A DNA stretch of 33,303 nucleotides, from contig JAITLC010000052.1 of assembly GCA_031278095.1 (NCBI GenBank), forward strand, positions 1-33,303, read 5' to 3'. This DNA comes from Treponema sp. (GTDB lineage: Bacteria > Spirochaetota > Spirochaetia > Treponematales > Breznakiellaceae). The notes beneath the pieces are model-generated. The model was not told the origin of the DNA. It did no database searches and worked only from the letters and a program-made list of their open reading frames with translations. Positions 15,466 through 23,784 of this stretch are shown here, piece after piece. Numbering within the stretch: the stretch's first letter is position 1; every line of letters begins with the position of its first letter. The position numbers and the translations under genes were made by a program.

Positions 15466-15475
15466 CCCCTCTTCG

Positions 15476-16174
15476 TCAGTACTTTTCTTTTATGCCGATG
15501 CGATCTACTTTCCCCGCGGATTTAAGCGCCTTTGCAAGTTTGAAAATATCTGTATGTTCGGGGATCGCTGCCAGGATACGGAGTCTGGAACTTTTACCCT
15601 TGCCTTTACCCAGATCTTCATTGATATCCACCGACTGGGCGCGGATGCCGAAATTTGCAAGAATCTTTATTGCCTCGTTGGTATCGGGATTCCCGATCTT
15701 GTAATGGAGTTCCAGCGTCTTGTTCCGTTCCGCGGGGAAGAGACGTTTTTCCACTCTGTCCAGAATGATCAGGGCAAAGAGGCTGAGTATTTCCACTGTT
15801 CCTGCGGCCAGATACATTCCGGCCCCTATTGCAAGTCCCACTGCGGCAATGAGCCAGAGCGAGGCTGCGGTGGTAAGCCCCCGGATATTGTTTCCCAGCC
15901 GGATAATTGCCCCGGCTCCCAGAAAGCCTATCCCCGACACTACCTGTGCGGCTATGCGCCCCACGTCGCCCCGGTTTCCCCCGGAATGAAACTGGGGCAG
16001 CCAGATTGAAAGAAGCATGAGGAGTGTAGCCCCAAGGCATATAAGAATGTGAGTCCGCAGTCCCGCTACCTGACGCCTGCCGGCCCTCTCAAAGCCGATG
16101 ATTGCCCCGGCCAAAAAACCCAGAATCAGGCGGAGAATAATGGTTGTTTCGTTTAGACTTGATATATCAGGCAC
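15476..16174 (-). CDS. MgtC/SapB-family membrane protein
   Basis: About 232 residues. The N-terminal half has four to five membrane helices with the family core GFLAGAIIGFERAGRRQVAGLRTHI and GIGFLGAGAIIR (motifs GxxIGxER and GFLGAG). The C-terminal 80 residues form a soluble ACT-like domain (LELHYKIGNPDTNEAIKIL onward). I place the start at GTG 16174, since AAGGGG lies just upstream and it overlaps the previous stop as GTGCCTGA. The frame is open to ATG 16201, which has no ribosome site. The MgtC family is tied to Mg2+ limitation and ATP synthase control in pathogens; the role here is unknown. It follows the DUF4954 gene in an operon-like pair. Confidence 0.85.
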   Translation of the reverse strand: MPDISSLNETTIILRLILGFLAGAIIGFERAGRRQVAGLRTHILICLGATLLMLLSIWLPQFHSGGNRGDVGRIAAQVVSGIGFLGAGAIIRLGNNIRGLTTAASLWLIAAVGLAIGAGMYLAAGTVEILSLFALIILDRVEKRLFPAERNKTLELHYKIGNPDTNEAIKILANFGIRAQSVDINEDLGKGKGKSSRLRILAAIPEHTDIFKLAKALKSAGKVDRIGIKEKY

Positions 16175-18464
16175 GATCCCCTTCCCCAAGCCGTTGTACA
16201 AGACGGTCTGTCATCTCCTTGAACTCCACCGCATCCTTTTCCGCGGCCCTCACAAAACTGTTGTCTTCCGGTTTGCCGGCAACCGCATCCATCTCCTCCC
16301 TGTTCCTGTAGGTAATAAGCCTGTAGGGATCGAAAAAGTCCTTTGCACGGGTTTCGTAGACCTGCAGGGCAATGCGGTGTTTTATTTCTGCCCCGATGCC
16401 CAGTTCCCTTTTGAATGCTTCACGCCCGATACCGCTTTCCCCGCGGAGGAGTTTCAATACCGCCCAGGCATGACGCGCCCTGTCGGCATCGTAGTTTTTC
16501 TGCCACTCACCATAAGCGGCGTGGATCTCATCCCAGCTTTCAATCCGTCCTTCCCGAATATCCTTTCTCAGCCTGTCCAGGCGGAATGCCGGTACGATCT
16601 GTCCCCCCAGATTGACCCATTCGCGTACCCGTCCCTGTTCAGAGGCTTCGCAGTCCGGATCTTCCTGTTCAAGGTAATCGCAGAATCCCTGCCAGGAAAA
16701 TACGAAATTACCGTCAAGGGCGGCGGCAAGAGTTTTGATCGCGTAGAAGCGGAGCATCTCAAGGTAAGCCGCCCTTGCCCCGCGGGGCTTCAGTATTACT
16801 GTTCCACGCCGATGCCGTTCAAGCCCCGATGCGGGAATGGGATTATCCCCTCCGGAGACACTCTCCGAAAGAACCTCATATTCAGGGTCTTCCATATTGA
16901 TACTTTCCGCCGGGCCTGAAGAGTGAGGTTCCCCTCCTGATTTTTCATTCCGAAGCAGGGAGAGGGAATTTTCAGGTTTTGACGGATCGATGCCCGCCTT
17001 TCTCATCCAGGTTTCCAGCAGGGTTAGTGCGGAAATAATCTCTTCCGCCGTATCGGGAGCCAGGTAATCCATTTCAATATGCTGCTGCTTTACCTTGCGT
17101 CTGTCACGCATCCGGAATTTCCAGGAATTCCGCTCCAGCGCATAGAGATTGTACATCCAGAAGTACGCGGGCATAAGCTCAAGCCGGTTCAGGTTGGCGT
17201 TATTGTTCAGCAGGGAAAATGGAAGGCTGATATTCATCTCGTAGGGATAGTCTCCCTTTGCGATAAGCACAAAGCTTGCAAAACGGCTTGAATGTTTCAG
17301 CGTTACCGAAAGCCCGGGCCAGAAACCCCGGCCCGCCCGGATCTCTCCATCATTGGCACGGCTGTTGTGGTTACTCCCGATGGTGGCTCCCGCTGCAATA
17401 TTGGACAGACCCTGTATGCAGCTTGCAATGAGAAAAGAATTGTTGTGGTGCTGTTCATGCACCGGAAAGACAAGATTGTTGAGCAGTTCGCAGCAGGACA
17501 CGGTGGAGTTGTCCCCCAGTACCGAATGGATAAGCCGCGCTCCATACTTGAGGCTGCTGTACCTTCCCATGACAAAACGCACCGCCTTGGAACCGTAGAA
17601 AACATGGCAGCCGTAACCGACAATGCCGTTCACCATTTCCACCCCTTCGCCTATCTGGGTGGGTTCCTCTTCACTTGAGAGAATGCTTACATTCTTGAGC
17701 TTGTTTACACCTTTGATGTAGGCGCCTTTCCCGATGTCGCAGTCTTTGATGATGAGGCAGCTTTTAATCACCGTCCCCGATCCCACAGTCCCATAGGAGC
17801 CGCGGTATCCGCCGTACTGCGCCTGGGTAATGGCCTCAAGCCGGGAGATCATGGCCCTGTCATCCCGGTAACCGGCCCAGAGAAACGCGTCCGCCGGGAT
17901 CATGTCCCGAAAGGGAAGTATGGGACGGCCTCCCGCTTCATTCATCACATCGATGCGGATTCGTACATCTTCATCCTCGCCATCCTTGATTACACCGTTG
18001 CCGAATTTGGCGTGGCTGGTACACTGCATCTCGTCAATTCTGGAAAGGATACAGGTATCCCCGATGATATAGTGGGATATGTAGGAACAGTCCTGAATAA
18101 CAGGATCATCTCCTATGTCGCAAGAGATGATTCGGCTGTTTCTGATCCCCGCGGGAACGCAAAAATCGTGATGTTTGAGTAATACATCCCGCAGGGCCCC
18201 CAGCCGTATCCGGCCGAAGAAGAAAGAATCCCTGATTAAGGCAGGTTCAAAGGGGTCCGACACGAAAAAATCCCCCCAATCGGGACAGTAGTTGCCGTTC
18301 CGCATGAGAATTTCCGTCTCGTGGGGCCTGAGACGGCGCCAGCCTTCCTTCTTTTCCTGCTGTTCATTCCTCCGCCAGTATTGATCCTTCCCGGGCGGCA
18401 GATATTCGGAGGGGATAAAATCGTAACCGTAACGCTCCGGCGGGAGAATATGAATTTCCTTCAT
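16167..18464 (-). CDS. DUF4954-family left-handed beta-helix protein
   Basis: Soluble 765-residue protein, start ATG 18464 preceded by AAAAGG. Residues about 80-430 contain many irregular hexapeptide turns (for example IRNSRIISCDIGDDPVIQDC, IIKSCLIIKDCDIGKGAYI), the left-handed beta-helix of nucleotidyltransferase/acyltransferase-like proteins. The motif GSNHNSRANDGEIRAGRGFWPG is highly conserved-looking and could be catalytic. The C-terminal 300 residues are helical and charged. The length and layout fit DUF4954, found in Bacteroidetes and spirochaetes and without established function. Possibly a sugar-nucleotide enzyme. The MgtC-like gene overlaps its 3' end. Confidence 0.8.
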   Translation of the reverse strand: MKEIHILPPERYGYDFIPSEYLPPGKDQYWRRNEQQEKKEGWRRLRPHETEILMRNGNYCPDWGDFFVSDPFEPALIRDSFFFGRIRLGALRDVLLKHHDFCVPAGIRNSRIISCDIGDDPVIQDCSYISHYIIGDTCILSRIDEMQCTSHAKFGNGVIKDGEDEDVRIRIDVMNEAGGRPILPFRDMIPADAFLWAGYRDDRAMISRLEAITQAQYGGYRGSYGTVGSGTVIKSCLIIKDCDIGKGAYIKGVNKLKNVSILSSEEEPTQIGEGVEMVNGIVGYGCHVFYGSKAVRFVMGRYSSLKYGARLIHSVLGDNSTVSCCELLNNLVFPVHEQHHNNSFLIASCIQGLSNIAAGATIGSNHNSRANDGEIRAGRGFWPGLSVTLKHSSRFASFVLIAKGDYPYEMNISLPFSLLNNNANLNRLELMPAYFWMYNLYALERNSWKFRMRDRRKVKQQHIEMDYLAPDTAEEIISALTLLETWMRKAGIDPSKPENSLSLLRNEKSGGEPHSSGPAESINMEDPEYEVLSESVSGGDNPIPASGLERHRRGTVILKPRGARAAYLEMLRFYAIKTLAAALDGNFVFSWQGFCDYLEQEDPDCEASEQGRVREWVNLGGQIVPAFRLDRLRKDIREGRIESWDEIHAAYGEWQKNYDADRARHAWAVLKLLRGESGIGREAFKRELGIGAEIKHRIALQVYETRAKDFFDPYRLITYRNREEMDAVAGKPEDNSFVRAAEKDAVEFKEMTDRLVQRLGEGDRA

Positions 18465-18599
18465 ACACAAGCCTTTTAAATGCCGTAAAAGCGGCTTCCA
18501 TACGGATATAGCCGGCTTCCGGCCCGCTGCGCCTTGCCGGCGGGCAATGCCCGCGGCCTGAGAGACCGCATGTTGATTCGCCTCAAGATTTTAGTATAT

Positions 18600-18860
18600 A
18601 GTATCTGTCCATAAAGTCGGTTACTTTGCGGGCAGAACTTTGCATTTGCGCATCTTTTTGTACCAAAACGGTACGCAAATTGCGTTTTTTAAGGTTGAGC
18701 TTGTTTCAAAACCCGGTTGGTTTTGAAACAAGCTCTTGGAAAAACCGGCAAAAGTCCGGTTTTTCCTCTAAATCCAAGGAAGCTGTTCCAAAAGCTGAAG
18801 TTTTGGAACAGCCTCGGTTGTCTATCCATAATATCTACATTATGGACAGACTCTATATAA
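18600..18860 (+). repeat. Family B repeat split by a nested family A element
   Basis: 18600-18695 matches the left and middle parts of family B (CTGTCCATAAAGTCGGTTAC, GGTACGCAAATTGCG). 18822-18852 is its right hairpin (GTCTATCCATAAT, ATTATGGACAGAC). Between them 18697-18812 is a full family A element. Flanks read TATATAGTA and TATATAATG. Confidence 0.7.
18697..18812 (+). repeat. Family A three-hairpin repeat, best copy
   Basis: Stem 1: GAGCTTGTTTCAAAACC, loop CGGTT, perfect 17-base complement (18697-18735). Stem 2: GGAAAAACCGG/CCGGTTTTTCC (18738-18766). Stem 3: GCTGTTCCAAAA/TTTTGGAACAGC (18782-18812). It sits inside the family B copy. No gene is visible in 18471-19013. Confidence 0.82.
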
Positions 18861-18888
18861 TGCCACATTGGATGTTTTTTAGTAAGGG

Positions 18889-18976
18889 AGGCTGTTCCAA
18901 GATCCGGCAGGATCATGATTTTGGAACAGCGGCCTTGAGCTTGTTCTGAAAAAACCTGAGTTTTGGAACAAACCCT
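18889..18976 (+). repeat. Additional family A hairpins upstream of the hydratase
   Basis: GGCTGTTCCAAGATCC pairs with the ATTTTGGAACAGC side (18889-18930), with a GATCCGGCAGGATC core that recurs inverted at 24520-24545. A second worn stem, GAGCTTGTTCTGAAA to TTTTGGAACAAACCCTC, spans 18936-18976. Confidence 0.6.
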
Positions 18977-19013
18977 CGGGAGTTTTTCATCTTTTTTTTC
19001 GGAGGGGCAGACT

Positions 19014-21464
19014 ATGATAGATATAATAAGGCACGGTGTTTACTATGTAAATAATAGCGAATTTGTTGATTCCCTGTCCGGAAAAGAGGGGCCGGCCTCT
19101 GAAAATGAAAGTCGAAAGGGTAGTATGGCTTACAGAATTATGGCTGCCCATCAGTGCGGGGGGGATGTTTTTGAAAAGCCGGCCTTTAAATTCGATTCCC
19201 TGGTCTCCCACGACATCACCTTCGTCTATATCATCCAGACCGCAAAGGTTTCCGGGCTGGAAAAGTTCCCCGTTCCCTATGTGCTGACCAACTGCCACAA
19301 TTCACTCTGCGCCGTCGGTGGAACGATCAACGAGGACGATCATGTCTTCGGGCTTTCCGCCGCAAAAAAGTATGGCGGTATCTATGTGCCTCCCCATCTG
19401 GCGGTGATCCATTCCTATATACGGGAAGCCCGGGCCGCTTGCGGCAAGATGATCCTGGGAAGCGACAGCCATACCCGTTACGGGGCCCTGGGCGCTATGG
19501 GAGTAGGTGAAGGGGGCGGCGAACTTGTCAAACAACTCCTGGAGCAGAGTTACGATACGGTTTATCCCAGAGTCATCGCGGTATATCTTTCCGGAAAACC
19601 CCGGCACGGAGTGGGGCCCCAGGATATTGCCCTTGCCCTGATTGGAGCGGTTTTCAAGGACGGTTTTGTCAAAAATGCCGTTCTTGAGTTTCTGGGGCCC
19701 GGGATAAAGGATCTGCCCATGGATTTTAGGGCAGGAATCGATGTAATGAGCACCGAAACCACCTGCTGGTCTTCCGTTTGGGAAACCGATGAAAAGGTGA
19801 AGGATTTTTTAAGCCTCCATAGGCGGCCCGACGACTATGAAAAATTTACTCCCGGCCCCCTTGTCCGGTACGACGGCCTCATAAAAATCGACCTTTCCAC
19901 GATTAAACCGATGATCGCCCTGCCTTTCCACCCCAGCAACGTCTACGAAATTGATGAATTCCTTGCAAACACGGAGGATATTCTGGATAAGGTTGAAAAG
20001 GAAGCCCTGGAAACGCTGGAAAATTCCAAAACACCCCTCAAACTCAGGCAAAAAATTGAAGGAAAGGGCCTTTTCCGTACCGATCAGGGCATAATTGCAG
20101 GCTGTGCGGGTGGCACTTTTGACAATATCATGACAGCAGCGGCAATATTGAAGGCCGGTGGCGATAAAAGTTCCCGGTCGGGCGCTTTTTCCCTGTCGGT
20201 GTATCCCGGCTCCCAGCCTGTGATGTTGGAACTTGCCAAAAACGGCGCGCTTGCGGAGCTTATTTCCCGCGGAGTCGTGGTACGCAGCGCTTTCTGCGGC
20301 CCCTGTTTCGGCGCAGGGGATGTGCCTTCCAACGAGGGTTTCTCCGTGCGGCATACTACCCGTAACTTCCCCAACCGGGAAGGTTCCAAACCGGATAAGG
20401 GTCAGACGGCCTCGGTAGCCCTCATGGATGCCCGCAGCGTTGCCGCTACCGCGGTGACGGGAGGCATACTTCGCTCGGCGGAAAACATCGATTATGAGGA
20501 AAAGGAATATACCTATCACTATGATGAGTCCCCCTACCGGGAGCGGGTCTATAATGGCTGGCGGAAGGCAGATCCCGCGGCAGAACTGGTCTACGGTCCC
20601 AACATTACCGACTGGCCGGACATGGAAGAGCTGGGAGAGAACCTCCTCATCAAAATCGTAAGTTTTATAACGGATCCGGTTACCACCACCGATGAACTTA
20701 TTCCTTCCGGGGAGACTTCGTCTTTCCGTTCCAATCCCCGGGGGCTGGCTGAGTATACCCTTTCCCGTAAAGATCCTGCATACGCAGGCAGAGCCAGGGA
20801 GGTAAAGTCCGCCGCCTCCGCGCTTAAAGAAGAGGGAAGGGCAGCCGCGGTGAGGATCCTTCCGGAACTAGAAACGGTTTTCAAAGGGCTTTCGGGCCTC
20901 GAAGAACTGAAAAAAACGGGAGGGTCTGCCTCCCTTCAACTGGGTTCCGCCATCTACGCCAGAAAACCCGGCGACGGCAGCGCCAGGGAACAGGCTGCAA
21001 GCTGTCAGCGAGTGCTGGGTGCAGTCGCTAACTTTGCAGCGGAGTATGCCACCAAACGCTACCGGAGTAACCTGATAAACTGGGGCGTCATACCCTTCAT
21101 CGTCGAAGGGGAGCCTCCCTTTAAAAACGGTGACTGGCTCTTCATTCCCCGTGTTACACGTATCCTCAAAAACGGCGGAGAAAAACTTGAAGTTTTTGTA
21201 ATCGGCGCAGAGGGCGTTACGTCTTTCCTGCTTGCATCTCCGGAACTAAACGAAGGAGAAGCCTTGCTCCTCGGTGCGGGCTCCCTCATCAATCTTAACC
21301 GCAAAAATCTTGCCAAGCCGAATTTGTTCCAAAACCCGGTCAAGTCCGGTTTTTCCACTGAATTCAAGGAATCTGTTCCAAAAAATGAAGTCCTGGAACA
21401 GCCTCAGCTTAAAAATTCAATTGAATATGAAATGAACTTTCATGCGGCAAGGGAAAGGTCATAG
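19014..21464 (+). CDS. Aconitase-superfamily hydratase (YbhJ-like) with repeat-encoded C-terminus
   Basis: Predicted [4Fe-4S] hydro-lyase. ATG 19014 is chosen because GGAGGGG (19001-19007) precedes it; the frame continues upstream only through repeat DNA. Cluster cysteines are Cys364 (GCAGG) and Cys428/Cys431 (FCGPCFGAG), almost the spacing of classical aconitase (358/421/424). Other conserved parts are LGSDSHTRYGALG near the N-terminus and SSRSGAFSLSVYPGS. Length and pattern fit the uncharacterised YbhJ-type hydratases rather than AcnA/AcnB; substrate unknown. The natural C-terminus probably lies near SLINLNRKNLAK (about 21315). The next ~50 residues are translated from a family A repeat and flanking DNA. 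The TAG stop shares a base with the GTG of the next gene. Confidence 0.85.
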   Translation: MIDIIRHGVYYVNNSEFVDSLSGKEGPASENESRKGSMAYRIMAAHQCGGDVFEKPAFKFDSLVSHDITFVYIIQTAKVSGLEKFPVPYVLTNCHNSLCAVGGTINEDDHVFGLSAAKKYGGIYVPPHLAVIHSYIREARAACGKMILGSDSHTRYGALGAMGVGEGGGELVKQLLEQSYDTVYPRVIAVYLSGKPRHGVGPQDIALALIGAVFKDGFVKNAVLEFLGPGIKDLPMDFRAGIDVMSTETTCWSSVWETDEKVKDFLSLHRRPDDYEKFTPGPLVRYDGLIKIDLSTIKPMIALPFHPSNVYEIDEFLANTEDILDKVEKEALETLENSKTPLKLRQKIEGKGLFRTDQGIIAGCAGGTFDNIMTAAAILKAGGDKSSRSGAFSLSVYPGSQPVMLELAKNGALAELISRGVVVRSAFCGPCFGAGDVPSNEGFSVRHTTRNFPNREGSKPDKGQTASVALMDARSVAATAVTGGILRSAENIDYEEKEYTYHYDESPYRERVYNGWRKADPAAELVYGPNITDWPDMEELGENLLIKIVSFITDPVTTTDELIPSGETSSFRSNPRGLAEYTLSRKDPAYAGRAREVKSAASALKEEGRAAAVRILPELETVFKGLSGLEELKKTGGSASLQLGSAIYARKPGDGSAREQAASCQRVLGAVANFAAEYATKRYRSNLINWGVIPFIVEGEPPFKNGDWLFIPRVTRILKNGGEKLEVFVIGAEGVTSFLLASPELNEGEALLLGAGSLINLNRKNLAKPNLFQNPVKSGFSTEFKESVPKNEVLEQPQLKNSIEYEMNFHAARERS
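21325..21405 (+). repeat. Family A repeat inside the hydratase reading frame
   Basis: TTGTTCCAAAACCCGG joined directly to GTCCGGTTTTTCC, then AATCTGTTCCAAAAA/TCCTGGAACAGCCTC. It keeps the left half of stem 1, the right half of stem 2 and stem 3, so it is an internally deleted copy. It is read in frame as LFQNPVKSGFS and VPKNEVLEQPQL. Confidence 0.78.
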
Positions 21465-22462
21465 TGGCAATCCCCGAAAAAATTCCCATACGGGTGCGGA
21501 TAGGGCGGACTGTTTCAAAAAGCCTGTTTCAGTTTCTCAAGTCCCTTCCCCTGCTCATATTGAGCATCTTTCCTGTCTCCTTCGTACTGATGGTTCTCGG
21601 CGCCTCGGGGTTTCTGGAGGCGGCCTCCCGGCTCCTCGGCAGAATCAGTGTTTTTTTCGGATTCCGGGGGGAGGCTCTCATAGCCTTCGGCTGTTCCATT
21701 CTGGGGAATCCCTACATGGCCCTTACCTGTATCGAAGTGATGAATTTTTCCGCCCGCGAACTGGTGATCCTTGCGATGATGTGCCTTACCGCCCACAGTC
21801 TCATTGCCGAAAGCGGAGGTATGCACAGAACAGGTTCTTCATTTTCAAAACTGCTCTTCCTTCGTCTCTTCTGGGCGCCGGCCTCCGGTCTGCTTCTTAA
21901 CCTTATTCTTCCCGGCAGGGGAATTCTGGAAACCGGCGGACAAAGCCTCGTCCTGCCGGATCTCGAATCCCTCAAGGCCTTTTTTGCGAGTGAAGAACTC
22001 AATCCCCTCATCATGCCCTGGCTTGGCGCTACCTTCATCTTTATGGTAAGAACGGCGCTGATTGTACTGGGCTCCTATTTTCTGCAGCATATCCTGCAGG
22101 AATTCGGACTCCTGAGCCTTGCAAGCCGGATCATCACCCCCTTCATGCCCGTCCTGGGTCTTCCCTCACACGCCGCATATCCATTGATTACCAGTTTTTC
22201 TTTCGGCATCCAGGAAGGGTATCCCGTAATATGGGAAGCCTTTGAAAATGCGTCCCTCAGCGAAAAGGAAGCCGATCTCCTCAATCATCATATTGCCATA
22301 GACCATTCATGGATCACCGATACCTGCCTCTATGCCGCCGCGGGAATTTCCACCATCTGGCTTCTCCTCCCCCGGATCATCCTGGCTATTCTCGTGGTGT
22401 GGATTGAAAAGCTCCGTCGTTTTCTTTTCCGGCGTTCATTCAGGGTACACATTGGGGAGTAA
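21464..22462 (+). CDS. Membrane protein with nucleoside-recognition (Gate) domains
   Basis: 332 residues, eight or so membrane segments in two similar halves, each with the small-residue Gate/nucleoside-recognition pattern seen in SpmA/B, FeoB cores and nucleoside transporters (first: FRGEALIAFGCSILGNPYMA; second: PFMPVLGLPSHAAYPLITSF). Start GTG 21464 overlaps the hydratase TAG by one base; AGGGAAAGG lies 6 bases upstream. Likely a transporter or channel, substrate unknown. Whether it works with the hydratase is only suggested by the overlap, and that overlap now depends on the repeat-derived tail of the upstream gene. Confidence 0.78.
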   Translation: MAIPEKIPIRVRIGRTVSKSLFQFLKSLPLLILSIFPVSFVLMVLGASGFLEAASRLLGRISVFFGFRGEALIAFGCSILGNPYMALTCIEVMNFSARELVILAMMCLTAHSLIAESGGMHRTGSSFSKLLFLRLFWAPASGLLLNLILPGRGILETGGQSLVLPDLESLKAFFASEELNPLIMPWLGATFIFMVRTALIVLGSYFLQHILQEFGLLSLASRIITPFMPVLGLPSHAAYPLITSFSFGIQEGYPVIWEAFENASLSEKEADLLNHHIAIDHSWITDTCLYAAAGISTIWLLLPRIILAILVVWIEKLRRFLFRRSFRVHIGE

Positions 22463-22467
22463 GGAGA

Positions 22468-22764
22468 TCAGTCTTTCTGCGCTTCTCTCAGAATTCTCTC
22501 AAAAGCCGAATTGGATTTTTTCAATTCACGTGAACCCCTGGTGATCTTGCAGAGGGAAATTCCCAGATCCTTTGCAATTTTCCGCTGAGGGATCTTCTGT
22601 TTCAGGGATTTGACGAGGGCCCAGCGGGCGGCAATGTCGGCGGTTTCCGCAGGGGTCAGGAGACAGCGGAGAAAGGATTCAATAAGTTCCGAATCATTCA
22701 GCTTTGACAGAGTCCGGGAGAGTTCGCCAATATTTTCTTCCACCCGCGGGTCATCAGTTTGCAT
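22468..22764 (-). CDS. trpR: TrpR-family (YerC/TrpR-like) transcription regulator
   Basis: 98-residue helical DNA-binding protein. The helix-turn-helix region reads IPQRKIAKDLGISLCKITRGS and ends in the TrpR hallmark ITRGSxxLK, preceded by LTPAETADIAARWALVKSL. I start it at ATG 22764, which leaves a normal TrpR length. The open frame further upstream runs through duplicated non-coding DNA. The ribosome site AGGAGG lies within a GCCGCC/GGCGGC stem (22771-22786), which could make initiation structure-dependent. No tryptophan biosynthesis gene lies near. It converges with the membrane protein gene, 5 bases apart. Confidence 0.82.
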   Translation of the reverse strand: MQTDDPRVEENIGELSRTLSKLNDSELIESFLRCLLTPAETADIAARWALVKSLKQKIPQRKIAKDLGISLCKITRGSRELKKSNSAFERILREAQKD

Positions 22765-22855
22765 GCACAAGCCGCCTCCTGGCGGCGTCGTACTATCAAT
22801 TTCCTTACGCTCGTGGCCCAAAGGGACACATGCACAAGCCGCCTCCTGGCGGCGT
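22762..22855 (-). repeat. Tandem duplication of the trpR ribosome-site hairpin
   Basis: ATGCACAAGCCGCCTCCTGG followed by CGGCGT occurs at 22763-22788 and 22830-22855, each followed by a GGCCCAAAGG-type stretch. On the minus strand both copies give AGGAGG plus ATG. The upstream copy opens an 8-codon frame MCPFGPRA ending at 22805. Confidence 0.7.
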
Positions 22856-23125
22856 ATATAACCATTTTCGGCCTGCTGCGCCTTACCGGCGGCCCAAAGG
22901 AACGCGTACATTTATTATATCCTGCTTTCTTCGCATGAAGCAAGTTTAATGTTCGATCAACTTCAATCCTCAGTCTGCCGGGAACGGCACGAACAGGCAC
23001 TAACGCTTGCTTCGACGGCCTTCATTTTTCTGAATTCTCTTCTGTCCGTATGATTCGTAGTTATCTTAAACTGAGAATAGCTTTCGATTAAAGGCCGTAC
23101 GGCATATCGTAGCGCCAGGAGAAGC
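22856..23125 (+). other. Gene-free interval with family D repeat
   Basis: 23012-23081 is family D copy 2 (matches 12728-12799: TCGACGGCCTTCATTTTT, TTATCTTAAACTGAGAATAG). The rest of 22856-23125 shows no gene or RNA that I can support. Confidence 0.5.
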
Positions 23126-23779
23126 CTAATTCAGGAAAGCTGAAATTTCTCCGGTGCTGTCAACGATCAGCGCGGCTCCCGCCTCTTCCAGCACAGGCAG
23201 GGGACGGAAGCCCCAACTGACTCCGAGAGGGAAGCAGCCGGCATTCCGTGCGGTTTCCATGTCTACCTCGGAATCTCCCACAAAGATCGTGTCTCTGGGA
23301 GTTTTGTCAAGCTGAACGAGGATCTCCCAGACTGCCGCGGGATCGGGCTTGCGGGCGATGCCCTGCCTTTCACCCTGAACGAGATCAAAACTCCCCGCCG
23401 GAAAGAGCCCGTGCACCACAATCCGGGTTACCGGATCGGGCTTGTTGCTGACGACGGCAGTTTTGAATTTTTTGCCTCTCAGTTCCGCAACCAGTTCCGG
23501 AATGCCGGGGTACGCCTTGGTATGAACCAGCGGTTTTTCCGCATAGAAACGGGCCGCATCTGCAGCCACAGCGGCGGCAATCTCCTCACTTCTGGTTTCT
23601 TCCGGCAGCGCGTCAAAGGCCAGCTTTTTAATCCCATAGCCCACGATTCCCGGATACATCTCCGGCGGCCGCTGTGGAAAACCATGCAGTTCCAGCGCCC
23701 TGTTCATCGATGCGGCAATATCGGCAACGGTGTCCGCCAGAGTACCGTCCAGATCAAAGATCACGCAACTGTATTTCAC
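23126..23779 (-). CDS. gph: HAD-family phosphatase, phosphoglycolate phosphatase-like
   Basis: 217-residue cytoplasmic haloacid-dehalogenase phosphatase. Motif I DLDGT with nucleophile Asp9 and Asp11, a helical cap after it, motif II VVSNKPD (Ser), motif III Lys in ARKPDP, motif IV GDSEVDMETARNAG. The order and the ~215-residue length match the Gph/PGP subgroup. Other small phosphoesters are possible substrates. Start is GTG 23779, 5 bases after the stop of the Uma2-like gene, so the two are probably cotranscribed, although a functional link is not evident. Confidence 0.87.
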   Translation of the reverse strand: MKYSCVIFDLDGTLADTVADIAASMNRALELHGFPQRPPEMYPGIVGYGIKKLAFDALPEETRSEEIAAAVAADAARFYAEKPLVHTKAYPGIPELVAELRGKKFKTAVVSNKPDPVTRIVVHGLFPAGSFDLVQGERQGIARKPDPAAVWEILVQLDKTPRDTIFVGDSEVDMETARNAGCFPLGVSWGFRPLPVLEEAGAALIVDSTGEISAFLN

Positions 23780-23784
23780 CGGTA

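Noticed and set aside
18626..18949. 107-residue plus-strand frame
   Set aside because: It is entirely repeat DNA (family B left part, family A, more hairpins). It was useful only to show that the repeat can be read in the same frame as the hydratase tail.
22762..22855. CRISPR array or tryptophan attenuator
   Set aside because: Only two repeat units with unequal, related spacers, and the mini-frame has no Trp codons.
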